Source: a virus
Length of the DNA: 64,000 nucleotides
Reading direction: 5' to 3' (one strand)
IMG/VR virus record: IMGVR_UViG_3300027708_000026
Span: 1-64,000 of that record
In this document: positions 24,002 through 39,265 of the stretch, piece by piece
Position numbering within the stretch: position 1 is the stretch's first letter
Layout: each line of letters begins with the position of its first letter
Translations under genes and position numbers: made by a program
Notes under the pieces: model-generated
Databases searched by the model: none
Seen by the model: the letters and a program-made list of their open reading frames with translations, nothing else
What the model was told of the DNA's origin: nothing

Positions 24002-26446
24002 TTAGAACGTACTAGCATACATCCTTAACCAGTAGTTTGTAGCAACACATATATAGACATATTGACTATCATATGCAATGTTGCCTATTATGCCAGGGCT
24101 AGTAGAAGATGTGGGAACAGTGGTTGGTGTTAGGCCAGCACTACCAGAATATCCTCTACTACCGGAATATCCGCCAGCTGGGCCAGCAGGGCCAGTTGGA
24201 CCGCTCGGTCCTTGGGGACCGCTTGGGCCAGCGCTGCCAAAATATCCTCTCGAGCCAGTATAACCACCAGGATCTCCCTTGCTACCGCCGTAACCTTGAT
24301 TTCCTTGTAGACCAACTGATCCTGTATACCCAATTACTCCAGTGGGGCCAGTTGGGCCGGAGACTGTGCTTGCTGGGCCTGTTGGTCCTGTTGGTCCTGT
24401 TGGGCCACTTGGCCCTGCTGGGCCTGAAACGGTACTTGCTGGTCCGGTTGGGCCGCTTGGCCCTGTTGGACCAAATGGACCTTGGGCTCCAACTGATCCG
24501 CTATATCCTCTACTACCGGCATAACCCCTACTACCGGCATAGCCAATGCTACCCGAATATCCAGTTGCGGTGCTTGCTGAACCAGTAAATCCAGATGATC
24601 CAACTGATCCAGAATATCCCAGACCGCTACTTCCGGCATAGCCGCCCGGTCCCTGGGGTCCTTGGACACCGATACTACCTGTATAACCGATCGGCCCTTG
24701 TGGTCCAACTGATCCTGAATAACCTATACTAACAGAGGCTCCGCTACTACCCGCGTATCCTATGTCACCTTTACTACCGGTGAATCCAGTAGAACCGATG
24801 TATCCTGCTGCGGTACTTGCCGATCCAGTGAATCCAATAATACCCCTACTGCCTGCATAACCTACAGACCCAGTGTATCCCGTTGCTGTACTTGCTGAAC
24901 CCGTATATCCACCCGGATCTCCTTTAGATCCAGTATACCCTGTGCATCCTTGACTTCCGGAATACCCTATACAAACAGCAGCACCGCTACTGCCTGTATA
25001 TCCACCCGGATCTCCTCTTGGCCCTTGTGGACCTGCTACTGTACTCACTGAACCTGTATACCCAGCACGCCCAACGCCTATACTTCCAGTATATCCCCTA
25101 GGTCCCTGTGGGCCAGCAATGGCACTTGCTGAACCTGTATACCCACCCGGATCTCCCTTAGGCCCTTGTGGGCCACTAGGTCCCTGTGGACCTGCAGATC
25201 CAGAATATCCCAGTCCACTACTTCCAACATATCCAACTTGTCCCTGACTGCCTACATATCCAGTGTTTCCCCTGCTGCCTGTATATCCGCCAGCATCTCC
25301 TTTTGGTCCTTGCGGACCAATACTGCCAGTATATCCACCGGGATCGCCCTTTGATCCTGCATATCCATGACCTAATGTAGTAATGTTGAATACCCCATTC
25401 ATATTTGGCATGCTATCTGTTTGATAGTATAAATTATCCGGTGAATCAAATGGCACTGTAAAAGATACTGTATCCTGTGTAGCTCCGTTGTTGGTTACCC
25501 CGGATGTGTGCTGTCTGCTGTTGTCAGATGTTATTTGATCAACGATATAAAATCCATGACTAGGACTGTTTATTTGGAAGTAATATGTGAACCCCCTAGC
25601 TAACGATACAACGGGATTTTCTTGGCCGCCAATAGTAAATGTTCCGTATCCGCTGTCAATGACATCAATAATAAATCCAGCAATGTCGCCTTTGCTTCCA
25701 GTATAGCCAGTACTGCCACTGCCGGTATAACCAGTACTGCCAACACCTCGACTACCAGTATAGCCAGTAGATCCAAAATATCCTATAGCGCCCTGGGGGC
25801 CCTGCGGTCCAGCTGATCCCGAGTAACCTTTTGATCCTAAAAATCCTTGAGAACCAGTATATCCAACTGCACCACCATTTACAGTCCAAACAGTTGCAGA
25901 AACTGATCCAGTACCTAATCCGGATGTTATTTGGAAAGTTATTGTTGAATTCGCAGCCACTAGATATGTATAAGGATAGTCCACAGTTGTGGTAGTTGAT
26001 CCGGTTGGAACTGTAACAGACCAAATAAACGACGGTGTCTGAGGATTAATGGAATCCGATGTAGTAACAGACATTTGAACAATAACCGGAGATGTATGTG
26101 CAGCTGATAACACCACATTGAACTTCAGTAAAGAAGACAGTACTGGCATTAAGAATGTGGTAACTGACGATCCATTAATGTAAAGAGGTTGTGGAACCGA
26201 AACTGTTGGTGAATTCCAAGACGCAATAATTGGCCAAACTCCGCCGCCACTGCCGCTATAACCAGTGTATCCCATTGCTCCAGTATTACCTTGCGATCCT
26301 GTATATCCAAAACTCCCACAATAACCTTTAAGGCTAGCTGGTAAACTAGAAAAATTGTAGCGTTTAGTTATTTGATTATCTGTTACTACAAAATAAGTGT
26401 TACTGGTAGCAGTGGTTAGTAATGGTATTTGATTAATATTTGGCAT
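24002..26446 (-). CDS. collagen-like tail fibre protein with two inserted beta domains
   Basis: The 814-residue protein consists mostly of Gly-X-Y repeats, many of the form GYTGS, GFTGS or GPQGP, with KGDPG units. That forms collagen-like triple helices. A short non-repeat head (1-40) and one beta domain (about 70-190) break the repeats. A second inserted domain (about 258-358) looks cupredoxin-like: [18 protein letters not shown] and, later, [19 protein letters not shown]. The last 40 residues are a short non-collagen tip. It is probably a trimeric fibre or fibre spacer. Confidence 0.88.
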   Translation of the reverse strand: MPNINQIPLLTTATSNTYFVVTDNQITKRYNFSSLPASLKGYCGSFGYTGSQGNTGAMGYTGYSGSGGGVWPIIASWNSPTVSVPQPLYINGSSVTTFLMPVLSSLLKFNVVLSAAHTSPVIVQMSVTTSDSINPQTPSFIWSVTVPTGSTTTTVDYPYTYLVAANSTITFQITSGLGTGSVSATVWTVNGGAVGYTGSQGFLGSKGYSGSAGPQGPQGAIGYFGSTGYTGSRGVGSTGYTGSGSTGYTGSKGDIAGFIIDVIDSGYGTFTIGGQENPVVSLARGFTYYFQINSPSHGFYIVDQITSDNSRQHTSGVTNNGATQDTVSFTVPFDSPDNLYYQTDSMPNMNGVFNITTLGHGYAGSKGDPGGYTGSIGPQGPKGDAGGYTGSRGNTGYVGSQGQVGYVGSSGLGYSGSAGPQGPSGPQGPKGDPGGYTGSASAIAGPQGPRGYTGSIGVGRAGYTGSVSTVAGPQGPRGDPGGYTGSSGAAVCIGYSGSQGCTGYTGSKGDPGGYTGSASTATGYTGSVGYAGSRGIIGFTGSASTAAGYIGSTGFTGSKGDIGYAGSSGASVSIGYSGSVGPQGPIGYTGSIGVQGPQGPGGYAGSSGLGYSGSVGSSGFTGSASTATGYSGSIGYAGSRGYAGSRGYSGSVGAQGPFGPTGPSGPTGPASTVSGPAGPSGPTGPTGPTGPASTVSGPTGPTGVIGYTGSVGLQGNQGYGGSKGDPGGYTGSRGYFGSAGPSGPQGPSGPTGPAGPAGGYSGSRGYSGSAGLTPTTVPTSSTSPGIIGNIAYDSQYVYICVATNYWLRMYASTF

Positions 26447-26447
26447 T

Positions 26448-29400
26448 TTATAATCCTTCTAAAGGGTCATTGTTGTCGTCAGTTAGTGCAAATCCAGCAC
26501 CCGTTGTCAAAGTAGGATCGCCTCCATAATAGTACATATCTGGCAATTCGGCAGGCTTGGCTCGTAAAAATTCAGCCGGACCTGAATTACTGCTCAATAA
26601 TGAAATTCCATTATTCCACAGCTCAGACGGCTTTATTTGTTTCTTAACCACGACCAATTTAATGTTATCCCTTATATCTTCTTGTATATTTAACGTAATT
26701 TGTTGAAGTGCAGGCCCGATAAACGTCAACGGCCATGCGATAGTTATATTATTTGCGAACCCAACACCCCATCCGTTAAACAGGTTATTATGACCTGAAT
26801 AGATAACTGTATTTTTTGCGCCGCTGGCATCCTGCATGATCCATCCAGGTTGTATCTGCATGGTAGCAGTAGTTTCATGGAACACCCAACCTGATCCTGT
26901 TGGTGGTTGACCGCCAGTCACTGTTTCAGTTACTAAAACGGTTGGCACAGTAATATCAATACTAAACTCTGGCGGTAGGTATTTTAAACCAGTATACTCA
27001 TATCCGTTGTTTGCAGATTCCGATAAAGAACGAGTATATACCCAGACTTGATTTGTTGAAGTAACAATATAAGCGTGTCCAACGCCTGTCGTATCAGGTA
27101 ATGAAGATACTGATCCTACAGATCCAATCAATCTAAATTCTGGACTGTCATATGACTTGGTTATATCTTGATGATAAGTTCCCGATTTGTTCAATAGGCG
27201 TCCACCATAATACACCTGCACTTGATTAGCAGCAGATATGTTTGTTGATGTAGATAGCACTATGCCATCACTAACTAGTTTTGATGTAGAGTACGGTAAA
27301 TCTACTGTTGAAGTAGTCAATGATATTGTATAAACGCTGGATGTACTGGCGGTAAACTGTACTTGCTTTAAGATCGTTTCAGCAAATGGTATTGTTTGAT
27401 CAGGACTTTGATCAATGACCTTAGTATATATTTCTGAATAAAACTTGGGACTAGTTCCTAAAGTGGCCCTGCGAAGTTGGGATAATATATTACCAACTTT
27501 TTTATTAAATTCAATTCTTTCGCCTGCAATAATAACTACACCGGGTACATTGGTATAAGGATTAGGCGGAATAATTGTACCAGCATCGTTGACATAAATT
27601 TCAGTATCAGTATATGATAGAGGCTGTGTCAAATATGTGGAATTTTCTGCTGATAATCTCTTAAAATTTGTACGGTTAAACATATCATTGAAAATTCTAT
27701 ATCCAATGGTCGTGGCTGCGAGATTTTGATCGCTAACACTCATTATCAAGATATTATCCGAATCAGCAGTAACTATAGAATCTGATATTTGTACAGTAAT
27801 TTTGTCGGATAAAATTGCATAGTCAATATTAGGTATTAAAGATATACCATTTTTCCATACCCATACACAATTGGTATTCACCGCAGGTCTATTGATTTGA
27901 TACCTGCCAGATTGTGTACCAGTAAACTTATCACTCCTAATTAGCATGCCATCCTGATCGGCGAATGTTGTAACAACGAGATTGGTATTAGCAACAGGTG
28001 TAGTCAAGTTTAGTAAAGCACCATCAATGGTAAAATCTGCTCCCAAGTATCTATCTTCGATAGCAACAACATCGCCGATTTTGGCAGAGTTTAAGGTCAC
28101 CGTAGGATTAACTCCGGAATATATGCTAAAATCAAACCCCGGCCTTAGTTTAATCCCGTTGACATAGACTCCTGCATTACTGTTGGTTAATACATAGATA
28201 CCAGCACCTCTGGTTATCCTATGATTAATTCTAAATGTTAATTGAGAAAGATTAGTTACTTGATAATAACTAACTTCAGGAGGATTTAGAATATAACGCT
28301 GTCCTGTGTTAGAAATCAATTCCACTATGACTTGCGATGACTCGGGGCCAATAGTTGAAGGCGGATAAGTCAACTGATAAGAATTTTGACCCGAGACTAC
28401 AGGAATAACCTGCTCGGTTATTTCGTTAAAGTAACTAAATTTAGAAGCAAAGAACCAAACCTGTACAGTATTTTCATTATACACATAAGGCATGTTGTAG
28501 ACAATAACTGATGCACGATTATCGTTATCGTTAAACTTGGTTAGCACATAACCAAAATCTGTAGACGAAACTAATTTTGGAATTGATTGACCATTAACCG
28601 TAACGAATACACTACCAATTGAATTCATATCTGAAGAACTGACAACCTGTGCAGATAATTCAGTAGTTACGACCTGATTGTAATCGACTACACCGGCATC
28701 GTATCCACTGCCGCCGCCCATGCCTATTATAGTATATCCCACTGGGCCGGAATAAGAAGATTTTAATGTTATAGTACTTGTATCCCAATCAATGGTAAAC
28801 TGTGCAGGTAATAAAGTTATTGTAGAAGTAGTGGTATTGACTACATATGTAAATTGTTGCTTGTTAGAACTGACAATTATGCCAGCAGATGTAAACGGTA
28901 GCACTTTAAGAGTTGCAGTAGTAAGTTCAAACTCAGTTGCTGTGATAATTCCCGAGTATACCGCAGGTGCTCCCGAAGAGACCTTGGTGTAAACATTTAT
29001 CCCTAAGCTCTCCATCACACCTCCAGGAACAAGTTCTTCAGGTGCTTGATTCGCATCGGCATTATATAAAGAGTATCCGTCAATAACAAGATCATAAGTA
29101 CCAGTACCAATTGCTTTGGTATAACCTAAGTCCCCGCCGATAATCTCACTATCTAAAATTGATAAATTACTATCCGAACTCCAAAATTCAATTTTAGCGC
29201 CCTTGTCAATTTGTCCAGCTAACGAAGAACTGACTGTGATTGTGGTGCCTGTGATACTTGTTATAGTTGGGCTAGTTGAACTAAATGGATTAGTAGTCGT
29301 ACTAATCACATTGATGTAATAGCCTATTTTAATTCCCAAACTGTTACTTAAAGATATCGTGCTAGTGCCAATTGACGATGTTGACGTAGTAGTCGTAACT

Positions 29401-32400
29401 GAATAATATCCATAATCACTACCCCATGTGCCTGTGTCAAATGGGATCATACTCCAATCTGTAGAATAATTAAATGGGAGGGAGTTTATTGAAGTACCTG
29501 GATAGTTTATTCCATCCATTAGTTGATCTAGGTCTAATCCAGGACTTCCAGAAGTTGGCTTATAGTAATTTAAAATCCTATCTGTTGCAGATAATAATTC
29601 CGTATTTTTAATATAAGATACCTTCAGCAATTTTTGTACTGACGGGACATAATTTAAGAATTCAATCTTACATACTTTTTTAGTATATCCGTTATAATCT
29701 TTGGTGTAGTATACTATTGAGTAGTCAGCCCATAGAACTCTCAGCCCATTTAGTGTGACTGTTATCTGCTTCTTATCTGGATGCGCTAACCAGGATAATT
29801 CAAATTCGTTCGTATATCCGTTACAAACAAATTTATCAATTACCTCTAAATTATCTATTACTTTCTCTCCGGTAATCCTGTCAAACTTAATTGTGACGTC
29901 TATGTTTCTAACAGGATTAGAAGATATATCAGTCGGCGATGTTAATGATTCAAAATCGCTGATTGAGCTGTTTGAGGGCTCAATTATCGAATAACGTTCA
30001 GTAAAGTTCCTTAACTGAGTATGAAAGGGTTTTACTTCTTTGATATAATTTTCAAAATTTGAGCTGCCGACTAATTTATAAACTGCCGGTTGTCCTAAAT
30101 TACCTGCGTCATTTTTGATATTAATAAAGGATGTTTTAAACGCCCAGTCTAATAACTTTTGTTCAGAATGTGAATACTTGACTGCTTTAAAAAATAATAA
30201 ATTCCAATATACCTTTAATTCATTAATGAACAAATTATCCTTTAGTGCAGATATTATATATCTAAGTTCTATATTAGGAGCCTGATCGTATAGTGTCTGA
30301 TCGTAGGTGCTGTTATATGAGTCATAATCATTTGGATTAGCAGTATGATTCCATATTGAATCAGAAATCTCTATAGTCCCATTTTGTGCATAAACAATAT
30401 CAAATTCATTGCTAAAGTTGCCGTCAGAACTTACGAATTTTAGAATGATATAATTACCTAGGCCGTTGTCATTTACCTTTACATAACTGCCTACAGATAA
30501 TAACAGTCCTTCAATCTCATAAACATAATCCAAAGTCAATGTATAATCTAAATGCTGATCATAATCGGCGCTGGACCAATCTATATATTTCCAATACAAC
30601 GGAGTATTGTAACTCTGAGTGCGGCGTCTTATCCAGTTATTAGAATTTTCATCGTACTCGTACTTGGCCCACTTGCCAGTAAATGATGTATCAGAAAGTA
30701 CCACTACAGTATGTGCCCTAACTGTTAATAGTGGAATCTGTGTATACCCAGAACCTGCAGAGTCTATAGTAACAGAAACCACTCTGCCTAAATCATCAAT
30801 TTCAGTTACGATACTTGCGCCTGAACCTTTAGAAGAATCTATAGTTACAGTTGGGGGACGAATATATCCTCGACCAGACTTAGTGATAGATACTGCTCTT
30901 ATTTTTCCATTTTGGATGGTACATTCTAATTTTGCAGTTTTAAAGGCACTTGCATCTATAGTATTCAACTCATCAACATCTTCTACTATCTGATCATATA
31001 GATTTTCTATTTCGTTAGGAATAGGCTCACTGGCGTTTAAATTCTTAAAGCTGTAGTTACCGGAAATTATGTGCGATGAAAGAATGCCGTTAATATATCC
31101 GGTTAAATTCCTAAGTGCCGATAATCTATCTTTGAACATAGACTGTCTAGGTCTAAATTCAACTCCGTATTTTTGCCTAGGCGATAGCATGGGATCTGGT
31201 ACTAGGTTGCCTACACTATCCTTACCTAGTAAACTATCAATAAGTTTTCTCTCAAGTATTTCCGGAGGATTAGAATTTGAACCTTCTTCTAATAATAGCC
31301 ATTCAGTATGCTTAGGTATTGATGTATTAGATGAATCAATCGCTATATTTAGGTTAGTGTTTTTATCTGACAGAAGGCCTGCAATATTCGATAGTATTAA
31401 AGAATTTGAAGAAATCGGAGTTACAAATTGTAATCCATAACTGGTAGGATCTTGAATTAATGATGCCACATCATAGGTGCTAGCTCTACGATTCTTAATA
31501 TTAGGAATTATTGAACTATTCTTTACCCAGTAATAGTAAGTACGTCGACTAAACTGACCTGAATTAGAATCATAAGCAGTTTTTACTGAATATACTGTAT
31601 CGTTAGGATACAAGGGTTGACCGCTAATCCCAAATGTCAAACCACGAGCAGTGTCGGCAATAGCACTCCACTCGCTAGGTAACAATGGAGTTCTTACCCA
31701 TTCGTAAATGTCAATACTTGCTCCAGGAAATAAACTGCCCCAGTGATTTTTTCGGAAGATCGAATCACCCTGCTCATACCATTGATATTTGGCTGTGCTG
31801 ATATTCCACCATAGTTCACCCACATTATTATCTGTCCAATTAGAATCTACATTAATTGTAGTATTAGACAATCCTACAGAATAAATAGCCGGGTCGTCTG
31901 CTAGTTTGTACGTGATTTCTTGATCTGCAATTCCTGGCAGTCTACCTTTTAATGGATCAAAAACATCTAGGTAAGTTATAACATCTTCATTTAAAGAATC
32001 AACTAGCATCAATCTCTTGACACTTGTTAGGTCCACTAAATCTTCTTGGCCGTATATCTTATCCCAACCTTTGATATTCTGATCAACATTATTGAAATAG
32101 TATATAGAACTTGCTATCGATGCATTATCGTATGCAGGTGCTCCTACTATAAATCCTACAGAATCAAGTACAATGCTTCGACCAAAATTCGTGCCAGGTA
32201 CTAGAGATACTGTGTCAATCTCTTCAGCTACTACAAATCGTTCATTATATCTATTATACAGATAAACAATACCGGAGTTATCAATAGTATCATAGAAATA
32301 AGTTGCTGCTGAATCAAAAGTAAGTTTAGTATCATCAAATCCCACTGCAACCCTAACTCCAGATCCCAATGTTGAAACGATTAATGAATCGTTCGATGGA

Positions 32401-35400
32401 TTAATATCGATATCAATACCAAATTGTAAACCTAGTGTAACAACTGGATTAGTGATCGTTTGATCTAATACGAATGTTCCATTTTTATTCTTGTATATGT
32501 AAACACTACCTAATGTATTATCATAATTTACATGTTTTGGAGCCGATACAAATAGGTATGTTCCATCCGACGATACTAAAGTTTTATGTCCAAATTCCGA
32601 TGTAACTACACCATCGAATGTAATTTGTTGTTTGAACGTCAATGCAGATCCGTTATAAGAATATATTCTTACAAAGCCCGCGGTATTCGAATTTCCAATT
32701 GCACTCATTACAACTATTGATGCGTCATCCGAACCGCTAACGCTATATCCCCACTGAGTGCCCTGTGTTATTCCAGGGACAGTAATCGTAGAAATTAAGG
32801 AAGATGTTACTGTATTTGTCGAATTAATCTTGTAAACATATACTGTTCCAGTATTATTGGTTATTGTACCAGGTGCACCTACTACTAGTAATTTATTGGT
32901 AGAAGTGTTGCGTTGAACATATAAGGATGATCCGAATCTTGCATAATCAACTGGAGACGGATTTTTAATTATCAGTTGTTCGCTATCTATGCCGGCAGTA
33001 AAGTTAAGTGAACTAATTTTTACAAGGCCGCTCTCAACATATGAAGATGTGGTCGCGGCCGCCGGAGCGCCAGCAAATATCAATCCGTTGCCTGTATTGG
33101 AGAATTCGATGTCGTCATAAACTACGGAATATCCAAATTCGGCAGAACCAGTCAATGAATGTGATGATGTCGATGTGATTTCATCTAGATAAAAGAAAAA
33201 TTCACTTATAAATCCAGTTGGTATCAACGTATATACTAACACTTTACCGTGCTGTGTAGATAAATTAAATCCAGGAGACCCAACCACAACTATATTAGAT
33301 CCGTTGCGCTTACTGATACTCCAACCTAGTTGTTGATCCGATATGCCGCCAGTACTGAATGACCCATATGTATCGTAATTGCTTCTCTTCTCATAAACTG
33401 CCCATTTTTCCGAATTATCAGTATCCACCCAAATTTTACTGCCCTCTGATAATTTCAATATTTCTTTATTTTCAGGGAGAGCATCAAAATTTTCAAACCT
33501 GGCACTGGAGAATTTGAATAGATTACCAGTTACACCTTCTGTATAATTTACAAAAGTCGATGACGATGCAACAACAAAGCTATTAAAAGTCGGAATTTCT
33601 GTAACTGCATAGACCCCATTAACTGTTGGATCATAATCAGATATTGATATTAGGTCGTTAACTTTTAATGTGTGATATGTATCAGTTATGACATTAATAC
33701 CAGTTCCGGCATCATTAATAGATACCGTAGAAATAATTGCATTGATCACGGTATATCGATAAACATCCCAGCCTTTTGTTTCAGAAAAGCCAACCCAAAT
33801 AGTATCGCCATCGGCAAATTTTAGTGAACTAGCAATAGTAGCTAATGAAGAATTATTCAATGTCGTGTATGTAACATCATCCAGACGAACATACCCTGCT
33901 GTAGGCAAAATAAAACTATTATCTAGATATGTTCCAGTAGTAACCGGGAAAGTTTTTGAACTTACATAATTGTCAGGAACGATTTGCCAAGTGGAGGCCG
34001 TACTATAATAACTTAGATTATTGATTGTAAGGACTGGGGCGGTGTCAGTCAATACTACAATTTGAGGATTATCAACAAACTTGCCTTCTTCTAATTGAAG
34101 TTCTAATTCTTGATATGTAGTATAAGATCCGTATTTTCCAATCCTAAATGCCCATTCTTCGTTGTAGGTAAAATTACCTTGATAGTTGTGTATAGTAGAT
34201 CTTGCTAATTTAGATATAGCATTCTGCGTACCTTTTTCTTTGATAAACCCTTGATAGAATTTATATTGAGAAGTAGGATCAACAATGATATTGTTTAGGT
34301 AAGGTCGTGGCGAATACCCAGTTAAATGCTGTGCTAATTTTTGTTGTGTTTCATCGAAATTATTAATGTCTAAATTATAAAAATCGTTAAATTGATTTAT
34401 TTTATAATCAAGATTTGGAATCAATCCCGGAGTGGGTTTACTTAATAGAATCTTCCAATCATTAAAATTAAATGATGTAGTGCCAATTAGACTGGTCTTT
34501 GCAGAATAATAATTCCCTGAATAAAATACAGTTGATCCTGCTCGATAATCAGTGAACTGCTGCCAGTTAGCTATTTCAGCAGTATCATAGAAAAAGCCTG
34601 GACTGAAATAATCACCGTTCCAGTTGGATGTCCTAAATCCGTTTAATAACATCCTCTTCTGATAAAAACCAGTTTCAACACTATATATGACATCACCGAA
34701 AATAGATTTATTGTTGAAAATTATCCCATGCTCTTTTTGTATAGATCTAAAAGTTGCAAAATAAATTCCTTCAAGATTAATATTACAGGTAATCGTACAT
34801 ACACCGTTATCACGGGTGACTGCTATTTTATTCTTGGGTATTATTCCGCCGCTGGAATTTAAAATTTTATAGTCATAAAAGTCATCAAATATATTATTGA
34901 CCACTGACTGTGGATAGCTATATTGAACTTTGTTAGCGAACGGACTTAGTGTGATTATATTATTGTTACCCCAGTTCTGAGTTGTCCAAAATAGAAATTC
35001 CTTAGCTGAAAAATTCCAATCAATAGATTCGCCAAAATCACTGTTAAAATCATCAAATGTAAATCCTTGATCTTTTAACCATTCTCCGTATCCTACAATT
35101 AAATCATAAACATCCTGGGTCGATGAAAACTCAGTTCCATAAGGAATTGACACTGATTTATTTTTATTAAATCGAGTGGCCACTTGAACTGTCGCACCAC
35201 CTGTAAGTGGCAATGATGGCAATTTTTGATAATAAGAAAGATTGAATGACGATTCAGATCTATGAGATGAAGTAACAATATAATAAGAGTTTTCATACTT
35301 GACTATTTGACCCTGACTATAAAAAATTTGTGTAGGTGATGATTGTGCCGTAGCAGTATCTGCTGAATTTAATCCACTCTTGCCAGTTGTAGACGATGCG

Positions 35401-38400
35401 GCCCATGTAACATACGGTGACGAAACTCCGCCAATATTGAGGGTGGGAGAATTAGAATTCCTAACGACTGGATATGCATTAAAGTAAGGATTTTCTAAAT
35501 CGTAGCCTTTTATTAGATAATTTCCATTAAATCTCTGAATTATCAATCCAGATATGTTGATAGATTTAATGGGATTACTGGTATTTAGAATTAACGAATA
35601 ATCATCTTTCGATAAAAGTGCTCCCGGGCCTGTAGATATGGGATCGATAGCATCAACAGTAATTTCTAAAGAATTTTTAGTGACAAATCCGCCGACTTTG
35701 TGAAATAATTTATAATCAAAATATTTTATATCAGATTTGATCTCGCTGATATAATCCTTATTTCTTTTCAGTCCATTTTCTATAATATACACACTATATC
35801 CAGCTGTTAAAGTATTGATATCTTCTGGTATAATAATATTTTTGATATTTAAAAATTCATTGGTTGATCCATAGGTCCATTGGTCGGATCTATTCTTAAC
35901 CATCCTGCTTACATCATACATCTTTGATGTATACTCTAATGGAGTAATTAATGCTATCAGTTTCTGTAAAGCAAACGGCCAATGGCTACTTCGTCTCCAA
36001 GCAGTCTCTGCTGGCCCTTGATCTCCAAAATTCCAAAATTCTCTAACAGTACTTGCAGTATAGTTAGTTACTAAAAAACTAGAAGGATCAAGCAAATTGC
36101 CAGAATCATCTACAGGTATGATTTGACTTAGCCTATGTCTAATATAATTTGGATTGACGATGCCATTTATTCTACCTGCTTCAATATCATCCCACATGAT
36201 TTTATTGCCTGAAGTATATGGTTCGACGCCATACTTAGAATTCCACCATGTGGGTTTTTCTGATAGGCCCAACATCTCCCAAGGATGAGTGTGAGGACGA
36301 TCTGTATCATAGAAGTATTTGTATATTCCCCTCCAATATCCATTTACTTCGGAATAGTTAAAACTAGTATATGATGCTCGATAATTCCATGTGAACGGAT
36401 TATCCTGATTAAAAGAAGTATTAGTAGCAGGGTCTATTCCATATGTGCCGGTCCATTTGACAAAGTCACCCAAGAGAATTTTGGTTATTTCGTCCGATGG
36501 GTATTTGGACTTCCTAAATGCGCCTGGCAAAATACTATTTGGATCTAATAGGCCTGATCTATAGTCTATCTTGATATTATTGTAAATTCTCTTTTCAAGT
36601 TCTAAAATTATATCATCTCGATAATCGTTGTATGCAACAAAAATACTACCGTCATGACCTTGTATAACCATAGTGGGGGTTGCATAGGTGTTATCTAGAT
36701 ATTTCAACGGTGTAAATTTAGGATATAATCCCAACTTGGTAGGAGTTGGGGGAATATAACTACCAGTGGTATCAGGATAATATTTTACTAAAAGAACATC
36801 CCCTGCAGATAAGGCAGCTTTTACTCGAATCTTAGAATCAACATACTCGAAATTATAATCGATATTATATAATAGTTGATTATCGTTGAGATATACTAGA
36901 ACTGATTTGGTGCTTAGTACTGTAGGATCGAAGGCCGCGCTTAAAGAGTACAGTGTATTTCGACTATCAGTGACAGTCCATTTTCTAGTCACTGAATTAG
37001 TTCCATAAGCTAACATATCTGATAGATAATAAGAATCTGTGTAGTGCCTATTTGAATTCATGGCCAACAAAACTGTATCCACTGCATCTGCCGGACTTAA
37101 CTGAGAATCTATCGAACTCAACCTATATAAGAATCCCGACTTAAATTGAGCATAGTCATCGGCAGATTTAGACAATGCATCTATAACACTATGCTCTTTC
37201 TTACCTAAAAATATTTGAGGGAACAATATTGGTGTTCCATTGGATATTAATCTAGTACCGTATTTTGATATGTTCGATATGTCTCTTAGATTACCAACTC
37301 CCGGGAAGTCGCCATAAAATTCTGATGATTTCTCAACCATGCTGGCGACATGCTCTTGTATATCAGTTAGAGTCATCTTGCTGATAGGACCGTTCAATGG
37401 ATTGTTAGTTAGGCTCAACGGCAATTCATAGGTACCAGAATTATTAGGAACGCTATCAGAATAAATTTTTAATAATACATTTGATCCTGAAGGAATATTA
37501 CTTATAAAATCGACATATGCAGATTTTCCTTCGATATTAACAGAATATTGACTTGGGTTAATTTTTTTAAAGTCGATAGAAACATCAACATCAAAATTGA
37601 TAATCGAAGGATCATCAAATACATTGATTTCAATTCCTGAAACAGAATACGGTGTAGTGATAAACTGTAAAATAGGAATGCGACTATTTTCAATCAACGT
37701 CCAAACATTTTTAAAACTATCCCCTGCGTCTGAAGAGAATTTACAATAAGTGCTGGCAGTGGGCACCTCTATATTAGTTGAGCCTACTGTAACTGTAATA
37801 GACTCAGTAGTGAAATGGTTAGAAAACAAATAACTACCAATTCCCTGATTAGCCGATTTAAAATCTAAGGAAAACCCTAAAACTGTATCAATAGGACCAG
37901 TTCCTATTGAATATCCAAAAATTTTGTTACCGCTAAAATTGCTTATGTACTTGCTATAACTTTTTCCATCTTTATCAAAAAGATCAAATAACGGAGATTG
38001 ATTGATATAGGTATGCTGTTGGGAATAGACCCACTTGTCCCCATTAAACCGCCAGCAACTACCACTATATGTCTGACCTTTTAAAATATCCACACTATAA
38101 TCTAATGAAGGTATATTATCAGTTGTGGGAATTAAAGATATCTTAGAAACACCGTTATAGGTATTAAATGATACCTGATATATCCTTCCCCTGACAATAG
38201 GATCTAAGTCTGCATTAAATATCACTCTCTGACCAGATTGTATCGACTCCCCATCGATATAATATCCCGGCGATCCTTCTACTATACTAAATGCATCTAA
38301 GGTAGTATTGTCGATATAATCAACATTTTTAATTCCCATTGATCCAAAATTAAATAATTTTAAGTCAGCAGCAAATTCAATGATCGGGCGACGAGCTCGG

Positions 38401-39263
38401 TTATTCGACGGATATTCAGCTTGCACACCATTCGCAGTAGCAGTGGCAGATATCACATCTTTGTGAACCCACCTATTGTATCTAGACCAAGGATTCAAAT
38501 TACGGCTAGCTCGATTTATGGTGATATACTCAGGTGTTATCGGAAGTGTCTTATCACCGTCAAACGGATAATCATCGAAGTTACTTGCATCAAAGTTTTC
38601 ATTGTATATGGTAGAAACAATTCCCGGGGTCGATAAGGAATCATAATCTATCAACTTAATTGATGTGCCAACGCCTTCGACAAAAAATTGTTTGTTTTGA
38701 TAATCTTCAGAAATTTTCAAACCAGTGAATTTTACCAGCATCCCATTAGATAAAGAAATGCTAGATAAATTTGAAATAAAACTATAAACTACTTTTCCAA
38801 CAATATCTGATTCTACTACTAGATTATTATCGTTAATTAGGATAGCATCGGGACCGGTTACCAACCAAAAATATTCTTGATAGTTGATCAATTTATCCCA
38901 GTCTATATGAGGATCATAGGAATACATTTCCCCGTTGAACAATCTATCTAAATTATCAGTTATACCACCTTTGACTGCAATTTCATTATATAGATCATCG
39001 TAACTAACAACATCTTGTACATCATTATCGGAATTGTTGATAACTAATGCCGGTGATATTTGATATTTTCTAGTGTCTGGAATATATTGATCGCTGGTTG
39101 AGATATATGTAGGAGTTACTTTAGTTCCAACGTAACCACTGATCCGCTCTATCTGAGTAGGCTGTATTAACTGATCTAATGTGCTAGATAAAAACTTTAA
39201 ATTTTTATCTGTTTGTAGATACGTTGGTAATAAATCAATTGAACGGAATGTAGATGTTGTCAT
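26448..39263 (-). CDS. giant virion structural protein (4,271 residues)
   Basis: One frame fills 12.8 kb, a fifth of the window. The N-terminus ([46 protein letters not shown]) and an [12 protein letters not shown] segment in the second half match large structural proteins of T4-like water phages as I know them. Residues about 1975-2390 hold FG-GAP-like repeats ([34 protein letters not shown]), which would fold as a beta-propeller. Around 2788-2835 is a Gly-Tyr-rich duplicated strand motif ([19 protein letters not shown]). The place just after gp6 suggests a baseplate-rim or fibre-base protein. No frameshift or stop is seen across the length. Confidence 0.9.
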   Translation of the reverse strand: MTTSTFRSIDLLPTYLQTDKNLKFLSSTLDQLIQPTQIERISGYVGTKVTPTYISTSDQYIPDTRKYQISPALVINNSDNDVQDVVSYDDLYNEIAVKGGITDNLDRLFNGEMYSYDPHIDWDKLINYQEYFWLVTGPDAILINDNNLVVESDIVGKVVYSFISNLSSISLSNGMLVKFTGLKISEDYQNKQFFVEGVGTSIKLIDYDSLSTPGIVSTIYNENFDASNFDDYPFDGDKTLPITPEYITINRASRNLNPWSRYNRWVHKDVISATATANGVQAEYPSNNRARRPIIEFAADLKLFNFGSMGIKNVDYIDNTTLDAFSIVEGSPGYYIDGESIQSGQRVIFNADLDPIVRGRIYQVSFNTYNGVSKISLIPTTDNIPSLDYSVDILKGQTYSGSCWRFNGDKWVYSQQHTYINQSPLFDLFDKDGKSYSKYISNFSGNKIFGYSIGTGPIDTVLGFSLDFKSANQGIGSYLFSNHFTTESITVTVGSTNIEVPTASTYCKFSSDAGDSFKNVWTLIENSRIPILQFITTPYSVSGIEINVFDDPSIINFDVDVSIDFKKINPSQYSVNIEGKSAYVDFISNIPSGSNVLLKIYSDSVPNNSGTYELPLSLTNNPLNGPISKMTLTDIQEHVASMVEKSSEFYGDFPGVGNLRDISNISKYGTRLISNGTPILFPQIFLGKKEHSVIDALSKSADDYAQFKSGFLYRLSSIDSQLSPADAVDTVLLAMNSNRHYTDSYYLSDMLAYGTNSVTRKWTVTDSRNTLYSLSAAFDPTVLSTKSVLVYLNDNQLLYNIDYNFEYVDSKIRVKAALSAGDVLLVKYYPDTTGSYIPPTPTKLGLYPKFTPLKYLDNTYATPTMVIQGHDGSIFVAYNDYRDDIILELEKRIYNNIKIDYRSGLLDPNSILPGAFRKSKYPSDEITKILLGDFVKWTGTYGIDPATNTSFNQDNPFTWNYRASYTSFNYSEVNGYWRGIYKYFYDTDRPHTHPWEMLGLSEKPTWWNSKYGVEPYTSGNKIMWDDIEAGRINGIVNPNYIRHRLSQIIPVDDSGNLLDPSSFLVTNYTASTVREFWNFGDQGPAETAWRRSSHWPFALQKLIALITPLEYTSKMYDVSRMVKNRSDQWTYGSTNEFLNIKNIIIPEDINTLTAGYSVYIIENGLKRNKDYISEIKSDIKYFDYKLFHKVGGFVTKNSLEITVDAIDPISTGPGALLSKDDYSLILNTSNPIKSINISGLIIQRFNGNYLIKGYDLENPYFNAYPVVRNSNSPTLNIGGVSSPYVTWAASSTTGKSGLNSADTATAQSSPTQIFYSQGQIVKYENSYYIVTSSHRSESSFNLSYYQKLPSLPLTGGATVQVATRFNKNKSVSIPYGTEFSSTQDVYDLIVGYGEWLKDQGFTFDDFNSDFGESIDWNFSAKEFLFWTTQNWGNNNIITLSPFANKVQYSYPQSVVNNIFDDFYDYKILNSSGGIIPKNKIAVTRDNGVCTITCNINLEGIYFATFRSIQKEHGIIFNNKSIFGDVIYSVETGFYQKRMLLNGFRTSNWNGDYFSPGFFYDTAEIANWQQFTDYRAGSTVFYSGNYYSAKTSLIGTTSFNFNDWKILLSKPTPGLIPNLDYKINQFNDFYNLDINNFDETQQKLAQHLTGYSPRPYLNNIIVDPTSQYKFYQGFIKEKGTQNAISKLARSTIHNYQGNFTYNEEWAFRIGKYGSYTTYQELELQLEEGKFVDNPQIVVLTDTAPVLTINNLSYYSTASTWQIVPDNYVSSKTFPVTTGTYLDNSFILPTAGYVRLDDVTYTTLNNSSLATIASSLKFADGDTIWVGFSETKGWDVYRYTVINAIISTVSINDAGTGINVITDTYHTLKVNDLISISDYDPTVNGVYAVTEIPTFNSFVVASSSTFVNYTEGVTGNLFKFSSARFENFDALPENKEILKLSEGSKIWVDTDNSEKWAVYEKRSNYDTYGSFSTGGISDQQLGWSISKRNGSNIVVVGSPGFNLSTQHGKVLVYTLIPTGFISEFFFYLDEITSTSSHSLTGSAEFGYSVVYDDIEFSNTGNGLIFAGAPAAATTSSYVESGLVKISSLNFTAGIDSEQLIIKNPSPVDYARFGSSLYVQRNTSTNKLLVVGAPGTITNNTGTVYVYKINSTNTVTSSLISTITVPGITQGTQWGYSVSGSDDASIVVMSAIGNSNTAGFVRIYSYNGSALTFKQQITFDGVVTSEFGHKTLVSSDGTYLFVSAPKHVNYDNTLGSVYIYKNKNGTFVLDQTITNPVVTLGLQFGIDIDINPSNDSLIVSTLGSGVRVAVGFDDTKLTFDSAATYFYDTIDNSGIVYLYNRYNERFVVAEEIDTVSLVPGTNFGRSIVLDSVGFIVGAPAYDNASIASSIYYFNNVDQNIKGWDKIYGQEDLVDLTSVKRLMLVDSLNEDVITYLDVFDPLKGRLPGIADQEITYKLADDPAIYSVGLSNTTINVDSNWTDNNVGELWWNISTAKYQWYEQGDSIFRKNHWGSLFPGASIDIYEWVRTPLLPSEWSAIADTARGLTFGISGQPLYPNDTVYSVKTAYDSNSGQFSRRTYYYWVKNSSIIPNIKNRRASTYDVASLIQDPTSYGLQFVTPISSNSLILSNIAGLLSDKNTNLNIAIDSSNTSIPKHTEWLLLEEGSNSNPPEILERKLIDSLLGKDSVGNLVPDPMLSPRQKYGVEFRPRQSMFKDRLSALRNLTGYINGILSSHIISGNYSFKNLNASEPIPNEIENLYDQIVEDVDELNTIDASAFKTAKLECTIQNGKIRAVSITKSGRGYIRPPTVTIDSSKGSGASIVTEIDDLGRVVSVTIDSAGSGYTQIPLLTVRAHTVVVLSDTSFTGKWAKYEYDENSNNWIRRRTQSYNTPLYWKYIDWSSADYDQHLDYTLTLDYVYEIEGLLLSVGSYVKVNDNGLGNYIILKFVSSDGNFSNEFDIVYAQNGTIEISDSIWNHTANPNDYDSYNSTYDQTLYDQAPNIELRYIISALKDNLFINELKVYWNLLFFKAVKYSHSEQKLLDWAFKTSFINIKNDAGNLGQPAVYKLVGSSNFENYIKEVKPFHTQLRNFTERYSIIEPSNSSISDFESLTSPTDISSNPVRNIDVTIKFDRITGEKVIDNLEVIDKFVCNGYTNEFELSWLAHPDKKQITVTLNGLRVLWADYSIVYYTKDYNGYTKKVCKIEFLNYVPSVQKLLKVSYIKNTELLSATDRILNYYKPTSGSPGLDLDQLMDGINYPGTSINSLPFNYSTDWSMIPFDTGTWGSDYGYYSVTTTTSTSSIGTSTISLSNSLGIKIGYYINVISTTTNPFSSTSPTITSITGTTITVSSSLAGQIDKGAKIEFWSSDSNLSILDSEIIGGDLGYTKAIGTGTYDLVIDGYSLYNADANQAPEELVPGGVMESLGINVYTKVSSGAPAVYSGIITATEFELTTATLKVLPFTSAGIIVSSNKQQFTYVVNTTTSTITLLPAQFTIDWDTSTITLKSSYSGPVGYTIIGMGGGSGYDAGVVDYNQVVTTELSAQVVSSSDMNSIGSVFVTVNGQSIPKLVSSTDFGYVLTKFNDNDNRASVIVYNMPYVYNENTVQVWFFASKFSYFNEITEQVIPVVSGQNSYQLTYPPSTIGPESSQVIVELISNTGQRYILNPPEVSYYQVTNLSQLTFRINHRITRGAGIYVLTNSNAGVYVNGIKLRPGFDFSIYSGVNPTVTLNSAKIGDVVAIEDRYLGADFTIDGALLNLTTPVANTNLVVTTFADQDGMLIRSDKFTGTQSGRYQINRPAVNTNCVWVWKNGISLIPNIDYAILSDKITVQISDSIVTADSDNILIMSVSDQNLAATTIGYRIFNDMFNRTNFKRLSAENSTYLTQPLSYTDTEIYVNDAGTIIPPNPYTNVPGVVIIAGERIEFNKKVGNILSQLRRATLGTSPKFYSEIYTKVIDQSPDQTIPFAETILKQVQFTASTSSVYTISLTTSTVDLPYSTSKLVSDGIVLSTSTNISAANQVQVYYGGRLLNKSGTYHQDITKSYDSPEFRLIGSVGSVSSLPDTTGVGHAYIVTSTNQVWVYTRSLSESANNGYEYTGLKYLPPEFSIDITVPTVLVTETVTGGQPPTGSGWVFHETTATMQIQPGWIMQDASGAKNTVIYSGHNNLFNGWGVGFANNITIAWPLTFIGPALQQITLNIQEDIRDNIKLVVVKKQIKPSELWNNGISLLSSNSGPAEFLRAKPAELPDMYYYGGDPTLTTGAGFALTDDNNDPLEGL

Positions 39264-39265
39264 TA

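Noticed and set aside
24078-24588. Plus-strand frames and a second minus frame in the collagen-like gene
   Set aside because: They result from the Gly-X-Y repeat being open in several frames; products are Leu/Gln- or Pro-rich repeats without start signals.
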